Source: Litchfieldia alkalitelluris (lineage in GTDB: Bacteria > Bacillota > Bacilli > Bacillales > Salisediminibacteriaceae). From it: DNA of 64,000 nt. Below the pieces are notes generated by a model, which saw only the letters and a list, made by a program, of their open reading frames with translations, searched no databases and was not told the DNA's origin. This document shows positions 17,077-26,985 of this stretch, piece by piece (the first letter of the stretch is position 1; each line of letters starts with the position of its first letter). Where the stretch lies: contig NZ_KZ119600.1 of NCBI RefSeq assembly GCF_002153425.1, positions 2,062,684-2,126,683 of the forward strand, read 5' to 3'. The position numbers and the translations under genes are program-made.

Positions 17077-18555
17077 GTGGAAAAAATCGATATTTTCAAA
17101 GATATTGCAGAGAGAACAGGCGGTGATATTTATTTAGGTGTTGTTGGCTCTGTAAGAACTGGTAAGTCCACTTTTATCAAAAAATTCATGGAGCTTGCAG
17201 TAATTCCGAATATTGAAAATGAAGCAGATCGAGTAAGAGCTCAGGATGAACTTCCTCAAAGCGCGGCTGGAAAGCAAATCATGACTACGGAACCAAAATT
17301 TGTTCCTAATCAAGCTATTTCCATCCATGTTGATGAGGGTCTAGACGTAAATGTAAGGGTTGTAGACAGTGTTGGTTACGCTGTACCAGGTGCAAAAGGA
17401 TATGAGGATGAGAATGGGCCGCGCATGATCAATACACCGTGGTATGAAGATCCAATCCCTTTTCATGAAGCGGCTGAAATTGGAACTAGGAAAGTAATTC
17501 AAGAGCATTCTACTTTAGGTGTAGTAATTACAACAGATGGCTCTATTGGTGAAATTCCTCGTGAAGATTATGTAGAATCAGAAGAGAGGGTCATTGAGGA
17601 GTTAAAGGAAGTAGGTAAACCTTTTATCGTACTTGTAAATAGCGTTCACCCACAGCACCCTGATACAGAACAATTAAGGGCTGGTCTACAAGAAAAGCAC
17701 GATGTACCTGCTTTAGCAATGAATATTGAAGGAATGACAGAACACGATATCAATTCTGTACTTCGTGAAGTATTATTTGAATTCCCAGTGCATGAAGTAA
17801 ATGTAAATTTACCAAGCTGGGTTATGGTGTTAAAAGAAGAGCATTGGCTCCGTGAAAATTATGAAGCAGCTGTTAGGGAAACAGTAAAAGATATTAAGCG
17901 TCTTCGTGATGTTGACAGAGTGGTTGGTCACTTCTATGAATATGAGTTTATTGAGCAAGCTAAATTGGCTGGTATCGAAATGGGGCAAGGAGTTGCAGAA
18001 ATAGACCTGCATGCGCCAGACGACTTGTATGATCAAATTCTGAAGGAGGTTGTGGGAGTTGAGATTCGCGGTAAGGATCACCTGCTAGAATTAATGCAGG
18101 ACTTCGCCCATGCGAAAGCTGAATTTGATCAAGTGGCTGATGCATTAACGATGGTTAAACAAACTGGTTACGGTATCGCTGCCCCATCTATTACTGATAT
18201 GAGCCTTGATGAGCCTGAAATCATTCGCCAAGGATCAAGATTCGGTGTTAGACTTAAAGCAGTAGCACCTTCCATCCATATGATCAAGGTAGACGTTGAA
18301 TCAGAGTTTGCTCCAATTATTGGAACAGAAAAGCAAAGTGAAGAACTTGTTCGCTATTTAATGCAGGACTTTGAAGAAAATCCATTATCAATATGGAACT
18401 CTGATATATTTGGACGCTCTTTGAATTCAATCGTTAGGGAGGGTATTTCTGCAAAGCTATCACTCATGCCTGAAAACGCTCGATATAAATTAAAAGAGAC
18501 TCTCGAAAGAATTATTAACGAAGGATCTGGTGGATTGATTGCAATCATCCTTTAA
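17077..18555 (+). CDS. spoIVA: Stage IV sporulation protein A, spore coat morphogenetic ATPase
   Basis: Mother-cell protein that hydrolyses ATP to polymerise as the basement layer of the spore coat and is needed for cortex formation. 492 residues, GTG start after GGGAGGGG. Walker A GSVRTGKST at residues 24-32; highly conserved C-terminus ending in GSGGLIAIIL. Monocistronic between two terminators, with a sigma-E-like promoter. Confidence 0.97.
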   Translation: MEKIDIFKDIAERTGGDIYLGVVGSVRTGKSTFIKKFMELAVIPNIENEADRVRAQDELPQSAAGKQIMTTEPKFVPNQAISIHVDEGLDVNVRVVDSVGYAVPGAKGYEDENGPRMINTPWYEDPIPFHEAAEIGTRKVIQEHSTLGVVITTDGSIGEIPREDYVESEERVIEELKEVGKPFIVLVNSVHPQHPDTEQLRAGLQEKHDVPALAMNIEGMTEHDINSVLREVLFEFPVHEVNVNLPSWVMVLKEEHWLRENYEAAVRETVKDIKRLRDVDRVVGHFYEYEFIEQAKLAGIEMGQGVAEIDLHAPDDLYDQILKEVVGVEIRGKDHLLELMQDFAHAKAEFDQVADALTMVKQTGYGIAAPSITDMSLDEPEIIRQGSRFGVRLKAVAPSIHMIKVDVESEFAPIIGTEKQSEELVRYLMQDFEENPLSIWNSDIFGRSLNSIVREGISAKLSLMPENARYKLKETLERIINEGSGGLIAIIL

Positions 18556-18577
18556 TCCTCCTAAATTTAAAAACAGG

Positions 18578-18609
18578 CTGACCTGAATAATATATCAGGT
18601 CAGTTTTTT
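18578..18609 (+). terminator. Intrinsic terminator after spoIVA
   Basis: Perfect stem CTGACCTGA (18578-18586) with TCAGGTCAG (18595-18603), then six T. The following interval up to hbs (about 440 bases) is very AT-rich and holds no ORF with an RBS. Confidence 0.92.
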
Positions 18610-18915
18610 CTTTGTCTACCCTGAAAATAGGTTTTGTTGGAATAAACTACGGATTAAAAGGGCAACTCGAGGATTTTGTCGAAAAATATATTGTTTATAT
18701 TTTTTACATAAAGAGAAAATTATTTTAAAATAAACAAATGGAAAAGTGCATTTAATTATTACTAAGTTGTGTGAGTTTCATCATTATTTTATAAAAATTT
18801 CTTCAAGCCACACATGTTTAAAATAACCTTTATTTGGCAATAAATGGTAAAATACACTGCTTTTTCTGGTAAATGAGGTAAAAAAGTCTTAAAAATCCAA
18901 GGAAATCCGCAAAAA

Positions 18916-18945
18916 TTGTTGAATTATTTCTCAGTTTCGTATAAC
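18916..18945 (+). promoter_or_regulatory. Candidate sigma-A promoter of hbs
   Basis: TTGTTG (18916-18921) and TATAAC (18940-18945) at 18 bp spacing; TTGAAT at 18919 is an alternative -35 with 15 bp. A further TATAAA lies at 18981. hbs of B. subtilis has several promoters, so more than one start is plausible. Confidence 0.4.
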
Positions 18946-19048
18946 ATAAGCCTTGTTATCCCATGATTTAAGGATTACAAGTATAAAATGCTTAAAATTG
19001 TGAAAGAAAAGGAATAACAGACTTTATTAATGGGAGGAGGTGAATGGT

Positions 19049-19321
19049 ATGAATAAGACAGAACTTATCAATGCAGTTGCAGAGAAAACAGATCTTTCTA
19101 AGAAAGATGCAACAAGTGCTGTTGATGCAGTCTTTGATGTCATCACTGGTTCTCTTCAAAAAGGTGAAAAAGTACAATTGATCGGATTCGGTAACTTTGA
19201 AGTGCGTGAGCGTGCTGCCCGTAAAGGTCGCAATCCACAAACTGGAGAAGAAATCGAAATTCCAGCAAGTAACGTACCAGCTTTCAAACCTGGTAAAGCC
19301 CTTAAAGATGCTGTTAAATAA
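19049..19321 (+). CDS. hbs: DNA-binding protein HU (HBsu)
   Basis: Essential nucleoid protein that binds and bends DNA as a dimer. Start ATG 19049, after GGGAGGAGGTGA; a GTG at 19040 overlaps the RBS. 90 residues, full length, with [24 protein letters not shown] forming the DNA-binding beta arm at about 46-69 and the [15 protein letters not shown]-terminus. Own terminator, monocistronic. Confidence 0.97.
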   Translation: MNKTELINAVAEKTDLSKKDATSAVDAVFDVITGSLQKGEKVQLIGFGNFEVRERAARKGRNPQTGEEIEIPASNVPAFKPGKALKDAVK

Positions 19322-19351
19322 CATACATACAGGGCACTAAAGATAGAGAGA

Positions 19352-19383
19352 AAAGGACCGCCTTTATAGTGCGGTCCTTTTTT
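19352..19383 (+). terminator. Intrinsic terminator after hbs
   Basis: Perfect 10-bp stem AAAGGACCGC (19352-19361) with GCGGTCCTTT (19371-19380), then more T. Confidence 0.93.
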
Positions 19384-19506
19384 CTACGTATGTTGATTTA
19401 AAAATACCATTTGTTTTGAATACTGATAGCGTTTGCTTGTGTTTTAGAGTCTTTCCATGCTAGAATTTTAACGAATTATTGACGATTTTGAATGGAGGAC
19501 ATACCA

Positions 19507-20073
19507 GTGAATAATGTTGATCACAAAAAAATTGAACAAGCAGTAACCATGATACTAGAAGCAATTGGAGAAGATCCTAATAGAGAAGGCCTTTTAGATA
19601 CACCAAAGAGAGTTGCGAAAATGTATGGGGAAGTATTTGAAGGATTGAATCAAGATCCTAAGGAACATTTTGCAACTGTTTTTGGAGAAGACCATGAAGA
19701 ACTTGTGTTAGTAAAGGATATTCCATTTTACTCCATGTGTGAGCATCACCTAGTACCTTTCTTTGGTAAAGCCCATATTGGCTATATTCCAAGGGGAGGC
19801 AAAGTCACAGGCCTAAGTAAGCTCGCCCGTGCTGTGGAAGCCGTTACTCGAAGACCACAGCTTCAGGAACGTATTACGTCAACCATTGCTGACTCCATTG
19901 TAGAAACATTAGAGCCACTAGGAGTAATTGTGGTTGTAGAGGCAGAACACATGTGCATGACAATGCGTGGTGTGAAGAAACCAGGATCGCAAACTGTTAC
20001 ATCGGCAGTTCGGGGAGCTTTTGAGAAAAATGCAGCAGCTAGATCAGAGGTATTAACTTTAATAAAAGGATAA
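19507..20073 (+). CDS. folE: GTP cyclohydrolase I (MtrA)
   Basis: Makes 7,8-dihydroneopterin triphosphate from GTP, first step of folate synthesis. Start GTG 19507, seven bases after GGAGGA; the ATG at 19492 would put this RBS inside the gene. 188 residues with zinc ligands in [15 protein letters not shown] and HMCMTMRGV, and the R-G-G-K substrate loop. Followed by mtrB, the classical mtrAB operon. Confidence 0.96.
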   Translation: MNNVDHKKIEQAVTMILEAIGEDPNREGLLDTPKRVAKMYGEVFEGLNQDPKEHFATVFGEDHEELVLVKDIPFYSMCEHHLVPFFGKAHIGYIPRGGKVTGLSKLARAVEAVTRRPQLQERITSTIADSIVETLEPLGVIVVVEAEHMCMTMRGVKKPGSQTVTSAVRGAFEKNAAARSEVLTLIKG

Positions 20074-20132
20074 TAGACTGAAGAATAATTAATCAGGTTA
20101 GAGGGACTTGGATGTTGGAAGGGGGTTCTCAT

Positions 20133-20351
20133 ATGGCACAGTCGAATGAATATATCGTTATAAAAGCAAAAGAAGATGGTGTGAATGTAATTGGGTTAAC
20201 AAGGGGCTCTGATACTAGGTTTCACCATTCGGAAAAACTAGATAAAGATGAGATTATGATAGCTCAGTTTACTGAACACACTTCTGCAATCAAAATTCGG
20301 GGAAAAGTAAAAGTTCAAACTGCACATGGCGAAATGAGTAGTGAAGATTAA
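20133..20351 (+). CDS. mtrB: Tryptophan RNA-binding attenuation protein TRAP
   Basis: Forms an 11-subunit ring that, with bound tryptophan, wraps RNA carrying GAG/UAG triplets and so causes termination in the trp leader. Start ATG 20133 after GGAAGGGGG; 72 residues. The RNA-binding KKR residues (K37, K56, R58 of B. subtilis) are conserved as K35, K54 and R56, and the tryptophan-pocket regions GLTRGSDT and QFTEHTSA are intact. A leader with eleven triplets is present upstream of trpE at 30043-30095, so regulator and target are both here. Confidence 0.97.
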   Translation: MAQSNEYIVIKAKEDGVNVIGLTRGSDTRFHHSEKLDKDEIMIAQFTEHTSAIKIRGKVKVQTAHGEMSSED

Positions 20352-20377
20352 AAAGCGGAACACCTCCGCTTTCTTTT
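20352..20377 (+). terminator. Intrinsic terminator after mtrB
   Basis: Perfect stem AAAGCGGA (20352-20359) with TCCGCTTT (20365-20372), then CTTTTT. Confidence 0.85.
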
Positions 20378-20540
20378 TGGTTTTTATAATTTCATTATTT
20401 TCATCACATAGGAAGACTTTCCCTATAGTGAATCCAAGCAACAACCTTATCCGAAGGTAGCAATTATGTTATACTTACCATATATTTTATTTCAAAAATG
20501 TTATGTTTGTTCAACGAGATTTGAAGTGGGGGACCTTTCT

Positions 20541-21350
20541 ATGACATCAATTTATAATCCAGACAAAGAATTGAATAATATAATCGAGAAGTTTTACGAT
20601 TACATAAAGCATCCTTTTATTCAAAAGTACATAGATGTTCCTGTAATTGATAAAGATAAAGTCTCTTTACTTTACTATATGCTAAAGGCAAAAGAAGTCT
20701 CACCTTCCTATCTTCGTCAATGTATGATCACTACTACACTCGTGCAATCAGCTTTAGATACGCATGAAGGTGTGAGTGTAAAGACAAATCTCTCTGAAAC
20801 CATGAATAAAAGAAGGCAGCTTACGGTGCTGGCTGGTGATTATTACAGTAGTTTGTATTACTTTTTCCTCGCAAAAGAGAATGATATTTCCCTAATACGT
20901 GTATTAGCTCAATCAATTCAGGAAATCAATGAGGCAAAAATGAATGTATATAAGAGTAAAGAAAAATATGGCGCTACTTCATTGGAGGATGTAAGGTCAA
21001 TAGACTCTTCTTTATTCAAAAATGTTGCTACTTTACTTGAAATGCCTGAATGGGCGAAAGCTCATGTGGAATTACTCTTTTTTAAGCGACTACTTGTAGA
21101 ACGAAAACATTTTTTTGAAAGAGGGAAAAAAGGGCATGTTGCTCAATTATTACTTGATCAATTAAAGGTAGAAGGGGACTTAAATAGAGACCTAATTGAA
21201 CAGTTTGATCTGAACATAGAAAAAACGAAAGATAAGCTAATTAAAATAGCACATGAAAGTAATCCATTAAGGACCTACTTGATGTCTCGAATACAAGATT
21301 TAATTCAAGAAAACCGCTATGACGAACATTATGTGGTAGAGGAAGGATAA
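20541..21350 (+). CDS. hepS: Heptaprenyl diphosphate synthase component I
   Basis: Small regulatory subunit that pairs with HepT to make the C35 side chain of menaquinone-7. 269 residues from ATG 20541 after AAGTGGGGGA; an open frame reaches back to 20466 but lacks support. The conserved block [15 protein letters not shown] and [16 protein letters not shown] identify the family. Slightly longer than the B. subtilis protein (about 250). First gene of the hepS-menG-mqnP-ubiX-mqnA-hepT run. Confidence 0.92.
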   Translation: MTSIYNPDKELNNIIEKFYDYIKHPFIQKYIDVPVIDKDKVSLLYYMLKAKEVSPSYLRQCMITTTLVQSALDTHEGVSVKTNLSETMNKRRQLTVLAGDYYSSLYYFFLAKENDISLIRVLAQSIQEINEAKMNVYKSKEKYGATSLEDVRSIDSSLFKNVATLLEMPEWAKAHVELLFFKRLLVERKHFFERGKKGHVAQLLLDQLKVEGDLNRDLIEQFDLNIEKTKDKLIKIAHESNPLRTYLMSRIQDLIQENRYDEHYVVEEG

Positions 21351-21355
21351 GTAAT

Positions 21356-22063
21356 ATGGGTGAATCAAAGGAAGAACGCGTACATCAAGTATTTGAATCA
21401 ATATATGATAATTACGACAAGATGAATTCTATTATTAGTTTTCAACGTCATATTGCTTGGCGCAAAGATACAATGAAGCGGATGAATGTTGCAAAAGGTT
21501 CTGTTGCACTTGATGTTTGCTGCGGGACTGCTGATTGGACCATAGCCCTTTCAGATGGTGTTGGTGATGGTGGACAAGTTATTGGCCTAGATTTTAGCAA
21601 AAATATGCTTTCTGTTGGGGAACAAAAAGTAAAGGAAAAGGACATCACCAATGTTAAACTAATTCATGGTAATGCAATGGAACTCCCTTTTGAAGATAAT
21701 AGTTTTGACTATGTAACGATAGGTTTTGGGCTGAGAAATGTCCCGGACTACATGAAAGCATTGGAAGAAATGAAAAGAGTGATTAAGCCGAGCGGCCTCG
21801 TCGTATGTCTAGAAACCTCTCAACCAACGATGTTTGGATTTAAGCAATTATACTGGCTTTATTTTAAATATATCATGCCTTTCTTCGGAAAAGTATTTGC
21901 GAAGAGCTATAAAGAATATTCTTGGCTTCAAGAGTCTACACAGCAGTTTCCTGGTAAAAAAGAATTGAAAAACATGTTTTACGAAGCAGGGTTTACAAAA
22001 GTGACATATAAGTCCTATTCTGGTGGTGTTGCAGCTGCCCATTTTGCTACAAAAGACTCTTAG
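21356..22063 (+). CDS. menG: Demethylmenaquinone methyltransferase
   Basis: SAM-dependent C-methylation of demethylmenaquinone, last step of menaquinone synthesis. 235 residues, class I methyltransferase fold with [14 protein letters not shown] motif near residue 50, and the UbiE signatures [10 protein letters not shown] and [17 protein letters not shown]. Five bases after hepS. In B. subtilis hepT follows directly; here three genes are inserted. Confidence 0.95.
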   Translation: MGESKEERVHQVFESIYDNYDKMNSIISFQRHIAWRKDTMKRMNVAKGSVALDVCCGTADWTIALSDGVGDGGQVIGLDFSKNMLSVGEQKVKEKDITNVKLIHGNAMELPFEDNSFDYVTIGFGLRNVPDYMKALEEMKRVIKPSGLVVCLETSQPTMFGFKQLYWLYFKYIMPFFGKVFAKSYKEYSWLQESTQQFPGKKELKNMFYEAGFTKVTYKSYSGGVAAAHFATKDS

Positions 22064-22109
22064 ACTTTTAAGCTATTTTTATATTGTCAGCACAAGTGAG
22101 GATTGAACT

Positions 22110-22970
22110 ATGAAAAAAATAAAAATTATACTAGAAATGATTAAGTTTGAACATACAATTTTTGCACTACCTTTCGCTTTTTTAGGAGCCGTACTTGGGA
22201 GTCTGTTAATAAATGATGCTTGGCCAACTATCAGTGATTGGGTATGGATTACCCTAGCAATGGTAGGGGCGCGAAGTGCAGCAATGTCCTTAAATAGGGT
22301 GATCGATGCCCAAATTGATAAGGCTAATCCAAGAACTGCTGATAGGGCAATTCCTGCAGGGTTAATTTCAAAATTTGAAACAATAGTTTTTATTATTCTA
22401 TCTTTTGGACTTTTATTTTTTGCATCATATCAATTAAATATGTTGGCTGTTTACCTTCTACCAGTCGCTGTTTTATTCTTAGTCTTATATTCATATACAA
22501 AACGGTTTACGTGGTTATGTCATGTGTTTCTTGGCTTCACAATTGCAATAGCTCCATTAGGAGGTTGGGTTGGTGCTACAGGAACATTAACCTGGGAAGC
22601 TTTCTTATTGTTTATCGCAGTGGCGTTTTGGACCGCTGGCTTTGATATTATCTACGCAACACAAGATGCAGACTATGACCGTGACGTAAAACTATACTCC
22701 ATACCTAGTTATTTTGGTATTGCTAAGGCGTTAATTATTGCTAGAAGCTTTCATATCGTAAGCTTTATCGCATTAATTACGATCTTTTTTATAACTCCTT
22801 TAAGTTGGATATACCTTTTAGGTGTTTTAATTGTTGGTGGGATAATGATTTATGAGCATTCTTTAGTCTCCCCGTCTGATCTATCAAAAGTGGATGTAGC
22901 ATTCTTTAAAATGAATGGCATCATTAGCATCGTTATGTTGGTATTTACTATAGGGGATTTATTAATATGA
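22110..22970 (+). CDS. mqnP: UbiA-family prenyltransferase, likely MqnP of the futalosine route
   Basis: Integral membrane aromatic prenyltransferase. 286 residues with about eight membrane segments and both aspartate-rich motifs: NRVIDAQIDKANPRT near residue 62 and DADYDRD near residue 186. UbiA enzymes prenylate aromatic acids; clustering with mqnA, a ubiX gene and the heptaprenyl synthase genes suggests the naphthoate prenylation of futalosine-route menaquinone synthesis rather than ubiquinone, which Bacillaceae lack. The stop overlaps the ubiX start (ATGA). Confidence 0.82.
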   Translation: MKKIKIILEMIKFEHTIFALPFAFLGAVLGSLLINDAWPTISDWVWITLAMVGARSAAMSLNRVIDAQIDKANPRTADRAIPAGLISKFETIVFIILSFGLLFFASYQLNMLAVYLLPVAVLFLVLYSYTKRFTWLCHVFLGFTIAIAPLGGWVGATGTLTWEAFLLFIAVAFWTAGFDIIYATQDADYDRDVKLYSIPSYFGIAKALIIARSFHIVSFIALITIFFITPLSWIYLLGVLIVGGIMIYEHSLVSPSDLSKVDVAFFKMNGIISIVMLVFTIGDLLI

Positions 22971-23563
22971 GTACAAATAAGAAAGTTTTTACAGTGGGAA
23001 TAACTGGTGCAAGTGGATCAATCTATGGTATTCGGTTTGTACAAGCATTATTAAAGGCAGGGCATCAAGTCCACCTTCTTATGACAGGTGCTGCGTGGCA
23101 GGTCTTCTACTATGAACTGAATTTAGATGTGGAAGATAAAGAGAAATGTCTCCGAGAAGTTTTTGGGGATTATGATAAACTTTTTTATCATACACAACAA
23201 GATTTCTCCGCACCTATTGCCAGTGGATCTGCAAAAAATGATGGAATGATTATCATTCCATGTTCTATGGGGACTTTAGCAAAAATTTCTCACGGTATTT
23301 CAGGAAACCTATTAGAACGAACAGCGGATGTCATGTTGAAGGAAAAGCGTAGGCTGATCATTGTGCCAAGGGAAACCCCGCTACATTCCATACATTTAGA
23401 AAATATGAAACGCCTAAGTGATCAAGGGGCACAGATTGTGCCAGCAATGCCTGGATTTTATCATCAACCCACAACAATGGACGACTTAATAAACTTTGTG
23501 GTGGGAAAAGTACTAGATCAACTAGACGTGGAACATGACCTTTTTAAGCGCTGGGGGGAGTAG
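22967..23563 (+). CDS. ubiX: UbiX-family flavin prenyltransferase
   Basis: Makes the prenylated FMN cofactor used by UbiD-type decarboxylases. 198 residues with GITGASGSIYGIR near the N-terminus (flavin phosphate binding), PCSMGTLAKISHGI and the RETPLHSIHLENM region. Overlaps mqnP by four bases, so the two are translationally coupled. No UbiD-type decarboxylase gene is in this window; one is expected elsewhere. Assignment to menaquinone synthesis is by context. Confidence 0.88.
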   Translation: MSTNKKVFTVGITGASGSIYGIRFVQALLKAGHQVHLLMTGAAWQVFYYELNLDVEDKEKCLREVFGDYDKLFYHTQQDFSAPIASGSAKNDGMIIIPCSMGTLAKISHGISGNLLERTADVMLKEKRRLIIVPRETPLHSIHLENMKRLSDQGAQIVPAMPGFYHQPTTMDDLINFVVGKVLDQLDVEHDLFKRWGE

Positions 23564-23565
23564 AC

Positions 23566-24423
23566 TTGAGTCTTGTTATTGGAGAAATTTCATATACGAA
23601 TATTTTACCAATCTTTTATTATATTAATCGAGATAAACTCGTGGAACAAGGTTGCGAATTCGTACCAAAAGTACCAGCAAAGCTTAACGCTGGAATGGCA
23701 GATGGAACAGTTCACTTAGGAGGAATTTCCTCATTCGCGTATGGGGAGCATAGCGATGAGTATCTTTTATTACCAGATCTTTCAGTTTCTTCACCAAAAG
23801 AGGTTGGCTCCATCTTTTTATTTTCTAAAGTACCTATAACTCAATTAGACGGAAAATCAATTGGATTAACGTCTACCTCGGCTACATCTGTAAACCTTTT
23901 AAAAGTTATATTAAATAAATTTTACGAAATTGACGTTAGCTATGAAACGATGGCTCCAGACTTTCAAGAAATGCTATCAAGACATGATGCATGCCTTTTA
24001 ATTGGAGATGATGCCATTGTGAATAGTTGGCACCTTCCAATGAATATACACCAATATGATTTAGGCGCACTTTGGAACTATTTTACTGGGTTCCCCATGA
24101 CTTATGCTGTCTTTGCTGTGAGTGAAAATGCTTGGAAAAGAGAAGACGCTTTATTAGGAGATGTGTATGAACAATTTCAAACAAGTAAACAGTTGTGCAT
24201 TAACAATCAATTTACTGATATGATTAAGTCTATAAAAACTCAAATGGGTGGTACTCAAACATTTTGGGAGCAATACTTTCATGGTTTGAATTATGATTTA
24301 TCTGATCGTCACTTGGAGGGCTTGTATCATTATTTTGATCATGCTTATGATTTAAATCTCCTATCTAAAAAAGTTGATAAAATTTCATTATGGAATCCTA
24401 CTGAACACTGTCATTCTGTATAA
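23566..24423 (+). CDS. mqnA: Chorismate dehydratase MqnA
   Basis: First enzyme of the futalosine route, converting chorismate to 3-enolpyruvylbenzoate. 285 residues, TTG start after GGGGGGAG. N-terminal IGEISYTNILPIFYYI corresponds to the family signature; the periplasmic-binding-protein-like fold is suggested by the substrate-loop LGGISSFAYG and LTSTSATSVNLLK. Its substrate comes from chorismate synthase, encoded 3 kb downstream. Presence implies that the organism uses futalosine rather than MenF/D pathway steps for the ring. Confidence 0.88.
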   Translation: MSLVIGEISYTNILPIFYYINRDKLVEQGCEFVPKVPAKLNAGMADGTVHLGGISSFAYGEHSDEYLLLPDLSVSSPKEVGSIFLFSKVPITQLDGKSIGLTSTSATSVNLLKVILNKFYEIDVSYETMAPDFQEMLSRHDACLLIGDDAIVNSWHLPMNIHQYDLGALWNYFTGFPMTYAVFAVSENAWKREDALLGDVYEQFQTSKQLCINNQFTDMIKSIKTQMGGTQTFWEQYFHGLNYDLSDRHLEGLYHYFDHAYDLNLLSKKVDKISLWNPTEHCHSV

Positions 24424-24437
24424 CAAGGTGGAAGAAC

Positions 24438-25400
24438 ATGAAACTGACCGATATTTATTTACATTTGAGAAACGATATAAATAAAATTGAAAAAGAAATT
24501 GAACGGAATATTGATGCGGATCATCCCGTTCTACAAATGGCTTCCTCCCACTTATTAAAGGCAGGTGGCAAGAGGATTCGCCCAGTGTTTGTACTGTTAT
24601 CTGCACAGTTTGGAGATTATGATTTAAACGAAGTGAAGAACATTGCGGTTCCATTAGAGATGATTCATATGGCTTCGTTAGTTCATGATGATGTCATCGA
24701 TGATGCTGAGCTTAGGCGAGGAAAGAAGACAATCAAATCTCAATGGGATAACCGTGTAGCCATGTATACTGGAGATTATATTTTTGCAAGGGCGATAGAA
24801 ATAGCTACACATTGTAAGGAACCAGCTGTTAATAGTGTACTAGCAGATGCTATGGTAGAGATGGTTCTTGGTGAAGTGGAGCAAATCAAAGATCAATTCG
24901 ATCCAAATCAAAACTTAAGAATGTACTTAAGAAGAATAAAAAGAAAAACTGCCTTGTTGATTGAAGTAAGTTGCCAGTTAGGAGCACTTGCTGCAAATGC
25001 TCGCCTAGAATACCAAAAAGCGTTATCTAAATATGGCTATTACGTTGGAATGGCATTCCAAATTACAGATGATATTCTTGATTTTGTTGGGACAGAAAAA
25101 GAGTTAGGGAAACCAGCAGGAAGTGACTTGATTCAAGGAAATGTTACGTTACCTGCTATGTATGCAATGGAAAAGGACCCTGAGTTGAAAAAAATGATAA
25201 TAGAGCTATTAGAAACAAATAAAGGTGATATATCAATTATTATCGAAAAAATAAAAGAGTCAGGTGCTATAAAATATTCTAAAAAAATGTCAGATCGCTA
25301 TTTATCTAAAGCAAATCAAGCTTTGACTGATTTGCCAGACGGACATCCAAAAGCAGCCCTGAAGCAGATTGCTAATTATATAGGAGATAGGAAATTTTAA
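24438..25400 (+). CDS. hepT: Heptaprenyl diphosphate synthase component II
   Basis: Catalytic trans-prenyltransferase subunit that elongates farnesyl diphosphate to C35 together with HepS. 320 residues with first aspartate-rich motif DDVIDDAELRRG near residue 83 and second DDILDF near residue 211, and the GGKRIRP phosphate-binding region near residue 42. AAGGTGGAAG before ATG. Last gene of the hep/menaquinone run; terminator follows. Confidence 0.95.
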   Translation: MKLTDIYLHLRNDINKIEKEIERNIDADHPVLQMASSHLLKAGGKRIRPVFVLLSAQFGDYDLNEVKNIAVPLEMIHMASLVHDDVIDDAELRRGKKTIKSQWDNRVAMYTGDYIFARAIEIATHCKEPAVNSVLADAMVEMVLGEVEQIKDQFDPNQNLRMYLRRIKRKTALLIEVSCQLGALAANARLEYQKALSKYGYYVGMAFQITDDILDFVGTEKELGKPAGSDLIQGNVTLPAMYAMEKDPELKKMIIELLETNKGDISIIIEKIKESGAIKYSKKMSDRYLSKANQALTDLPDGHPKAALKQIANYIGDRKF

Positions 25401-25411
25401 TTTTAGAATAC

Positions 25412-25443
25412 AAAAAACTCTCATCATGAATGAGAGTTTTTTT
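25412..25443 (+). terminator. Intrinsic terminator after hepT
   Basis: Perfect 13-bp stem AAAAAACTCTCAT (25412-25424) with ATGAGAGTTTTTT (25430-25442) around a CATGA loop; the A/T symmetry would also work on the other strand. Confidence 0.9.
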
Positions 25444-25491
25444 AGGTTCACTCCTGTTCTATGCCACGAATATTATTTCTCTTCTTATTAA

Positions 25492-25520
25492 TTGTGATTG
25501 TTGTGAATTTTTGCTATAAT
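25492..25520 (+). promoter_or_regulatory. Sigma-A promoter of ndk
   Basis: TTGTGA (25492-25497), 17 bp, TATAAT (25515-25520) preceded by TG at the extended -10 position. A second TGC-TATAAT lies at 25534-25542 without a clear -35. Confidence 0.7.
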
Positions 25521-25567
25521 CAAAAAGGTTTGATGCTATAATAATTTATTACATAGGGGGCTTATTT

Positions 25568-26011
25568 ATGGAACGAACTTTTTTGATGGTAAAACCTGAT
25601 GGAGTACAGCGAAATCTTGTAGGGGAAATTGTTTCCCGTTTTGAACAAAAGGGCTACACTTTAGTGGGGGCTAAAATGTTAGCGGTTTCAAAGGAGTTGG
25701 CAGAAACGCACTATGGTGAACATAAAGAGCGTCCGTTTTTTGGTGAGTTAGTAGGATTTATCACATCTAGTCCTGTTTTCGCAATGGTATGGGAAGGGGA
25801 AAATGTCATCAGTGAAGCAAGAAAGATGATGGGAGCAACTAACCCACAAGAAGCTACTCCTGGAACTATTAGGGGAGATTATGGAATTCAAGTTTCTAAA
25901 AATGTCATTCATGGTTCAGACTCAGTAGAAAGTGCAGCAAGAGAAATTGATTTATTCTTTAATGAGGATGAACTTGTGTCATTCAAAAAAACAAATTCTG
26001 AATGGGTTTAA
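25568..26011 (+). CDS. ndk: Nucleoside diphosphate kinase
   Basis: Transfers the gamma-phosphate of ATP to NDPs through a phosphohistidine. 147 residues with the active-site motif NVIHGSDS (His near residue 115) and the [16 protein letters not shown]-terminus. TAGGGGG before ATG. Own promoter and terminator, between hepT and cheR as in B. subtilis. Confidence 0.96.
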   Translation: MERTFLMVKPDGVQRNLVGEIVSRFEQKGYTLVGAKMLAVSKELAETHYGEHKERPFFGELVGFITSSPVFAMVWEGENVISEARKMMGATNPQEATPGTIRGDYGIQVSKNVIHGSDSVESAAREIDLFFNEDELVSFKKTNSEWV

Positions 26012-26018
26012 TTAGACG

Positions 26019-26047
26019 AAACTGTCGGTAATGCGGCAGTTTTTTTT
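26019..26047 (+). terminator. Intrinsic terminator after ndk
   Basis: Stem AAACTGTCG (26019-26027) with CGGCAGTTT (26034-26042), continuing into a T run. Confidence 0.85.
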
Positions 26048-26121
26048 CATTTTATCGGATTCTTGGTTTTTTTTCTGTTAAAATAGAAACTAGAAAATAC
26101 ATTAATAAGGGGTAGAAGTAG

Positions 26122-26898
26122 TTGGGAGATTACGAGAATTTTATTCAGCAAATAAAAAGCAAAACTAGTATTGATTTATCTTTATATAAAGAAGGCCAAA
26201 TGAAACGAAGACTTACTTCGCTCCGTGATAAGCGTGGGTACAAAAGTTTCTCTAATTATTTTAGTGCCATGATTAATGACCAAACATTATTTGATGAATT
26301 TTTACAACGGATGACTATTAATGTTTCAGAGTTTTTCCGTAATCCTAAAAGGTGGGAAGTACTAGAGAAGGATATCTTGCCGAGACTACTCGAAAATAAA
26401 ACTGGGAAACTAAAGGTATGGAGTGCAGCATGCTCTACTGGAGAAGAGCCTTATACCATAACAATGTTATTACGGAAGTATTTGGATTATATTCACATGG
26501 ATATTCTAGCATCTGATTTGGATCAAGTTATTTTAGAGCGTGCTAAAATTGGATTATATGGGGAGAGGGCATTAAAGGATGTTCCACCTGGATATGTTCA
26601 AAAGTATTTTGAGAAAGAAAATGCAGGCTTCAAAGTGCTAGAAGAACTAAAAAGACCCATTCGGTTTAAACAGCATGATTTACTGTCTAGCTCCTTTGAA
26701 ACAGGGTTTGACCTTATTGTATGTCGTAATGTAATGATTTACTTTACAGAAGAAGCAAAGGAACAATTATATATGAAATTTTGTCAGGCGTTAAAGCCTG
26801 GAGGTGTTTTGTTTGTTGGCAGTACTGAACAAATATTTCACCCACATAAATATGGTCTAGAATCAGAAGAAACTTTCTTTTATCGTAAAATGGACTAA
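26122..26898 (+). CDS. cheR: Chemotaxis protein methyltransferase CheR
   Basis: Methylates glutamates of chemoreceptors using SAM. 258 residues, TTG start after AAGGGG. N-terminal helical domain with KEGQMKRRL, then the methyltransferase domain with [13 protein letters not shown] near residue 97, LASDLDQ and CRNVMIYF. Strong match to B. subtilis CheR, also next to ndk and aroF there. Confidence 0.95.
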   Translation: MGDYENFIQQIKSKTSIDLSLYKEGQMKRRLTSLRDKRGYKSFSNYFSAMINDQTLFDEFLQRMTINVSEFFRNPKRWEVLEKDILPRLLENKTGKLKVWSAACSTGEEPYTITMLLRKYLDYIHMDILASDLDQVILERAKIGLYGERALKDVPPGYVQKYFEKENAGFKVLEELKRPIRFKQHDLLSSSFETGFDLIVCRNVMIYFTEEAKEQLYMKFCQALKPGGVLFVGSTEQIFHPHKYGLESEETFFYRKMD

Positions 26899-26985
26899 TA
26901 TTTTTTTGCTTTACTTAAGAAATGTAGATATTACTTTTGAGGGCTTATGTGTTTAAAATTGCGCGGTGGAGAATAATAAAATGTT

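Noticed and set aside
20466-20540. N-terminal extension of hepS from ATG 20466
   Set aside because: No RBS at 20466 and the extra residues are not found in HepS; ATG 20541 has a strong RBS.
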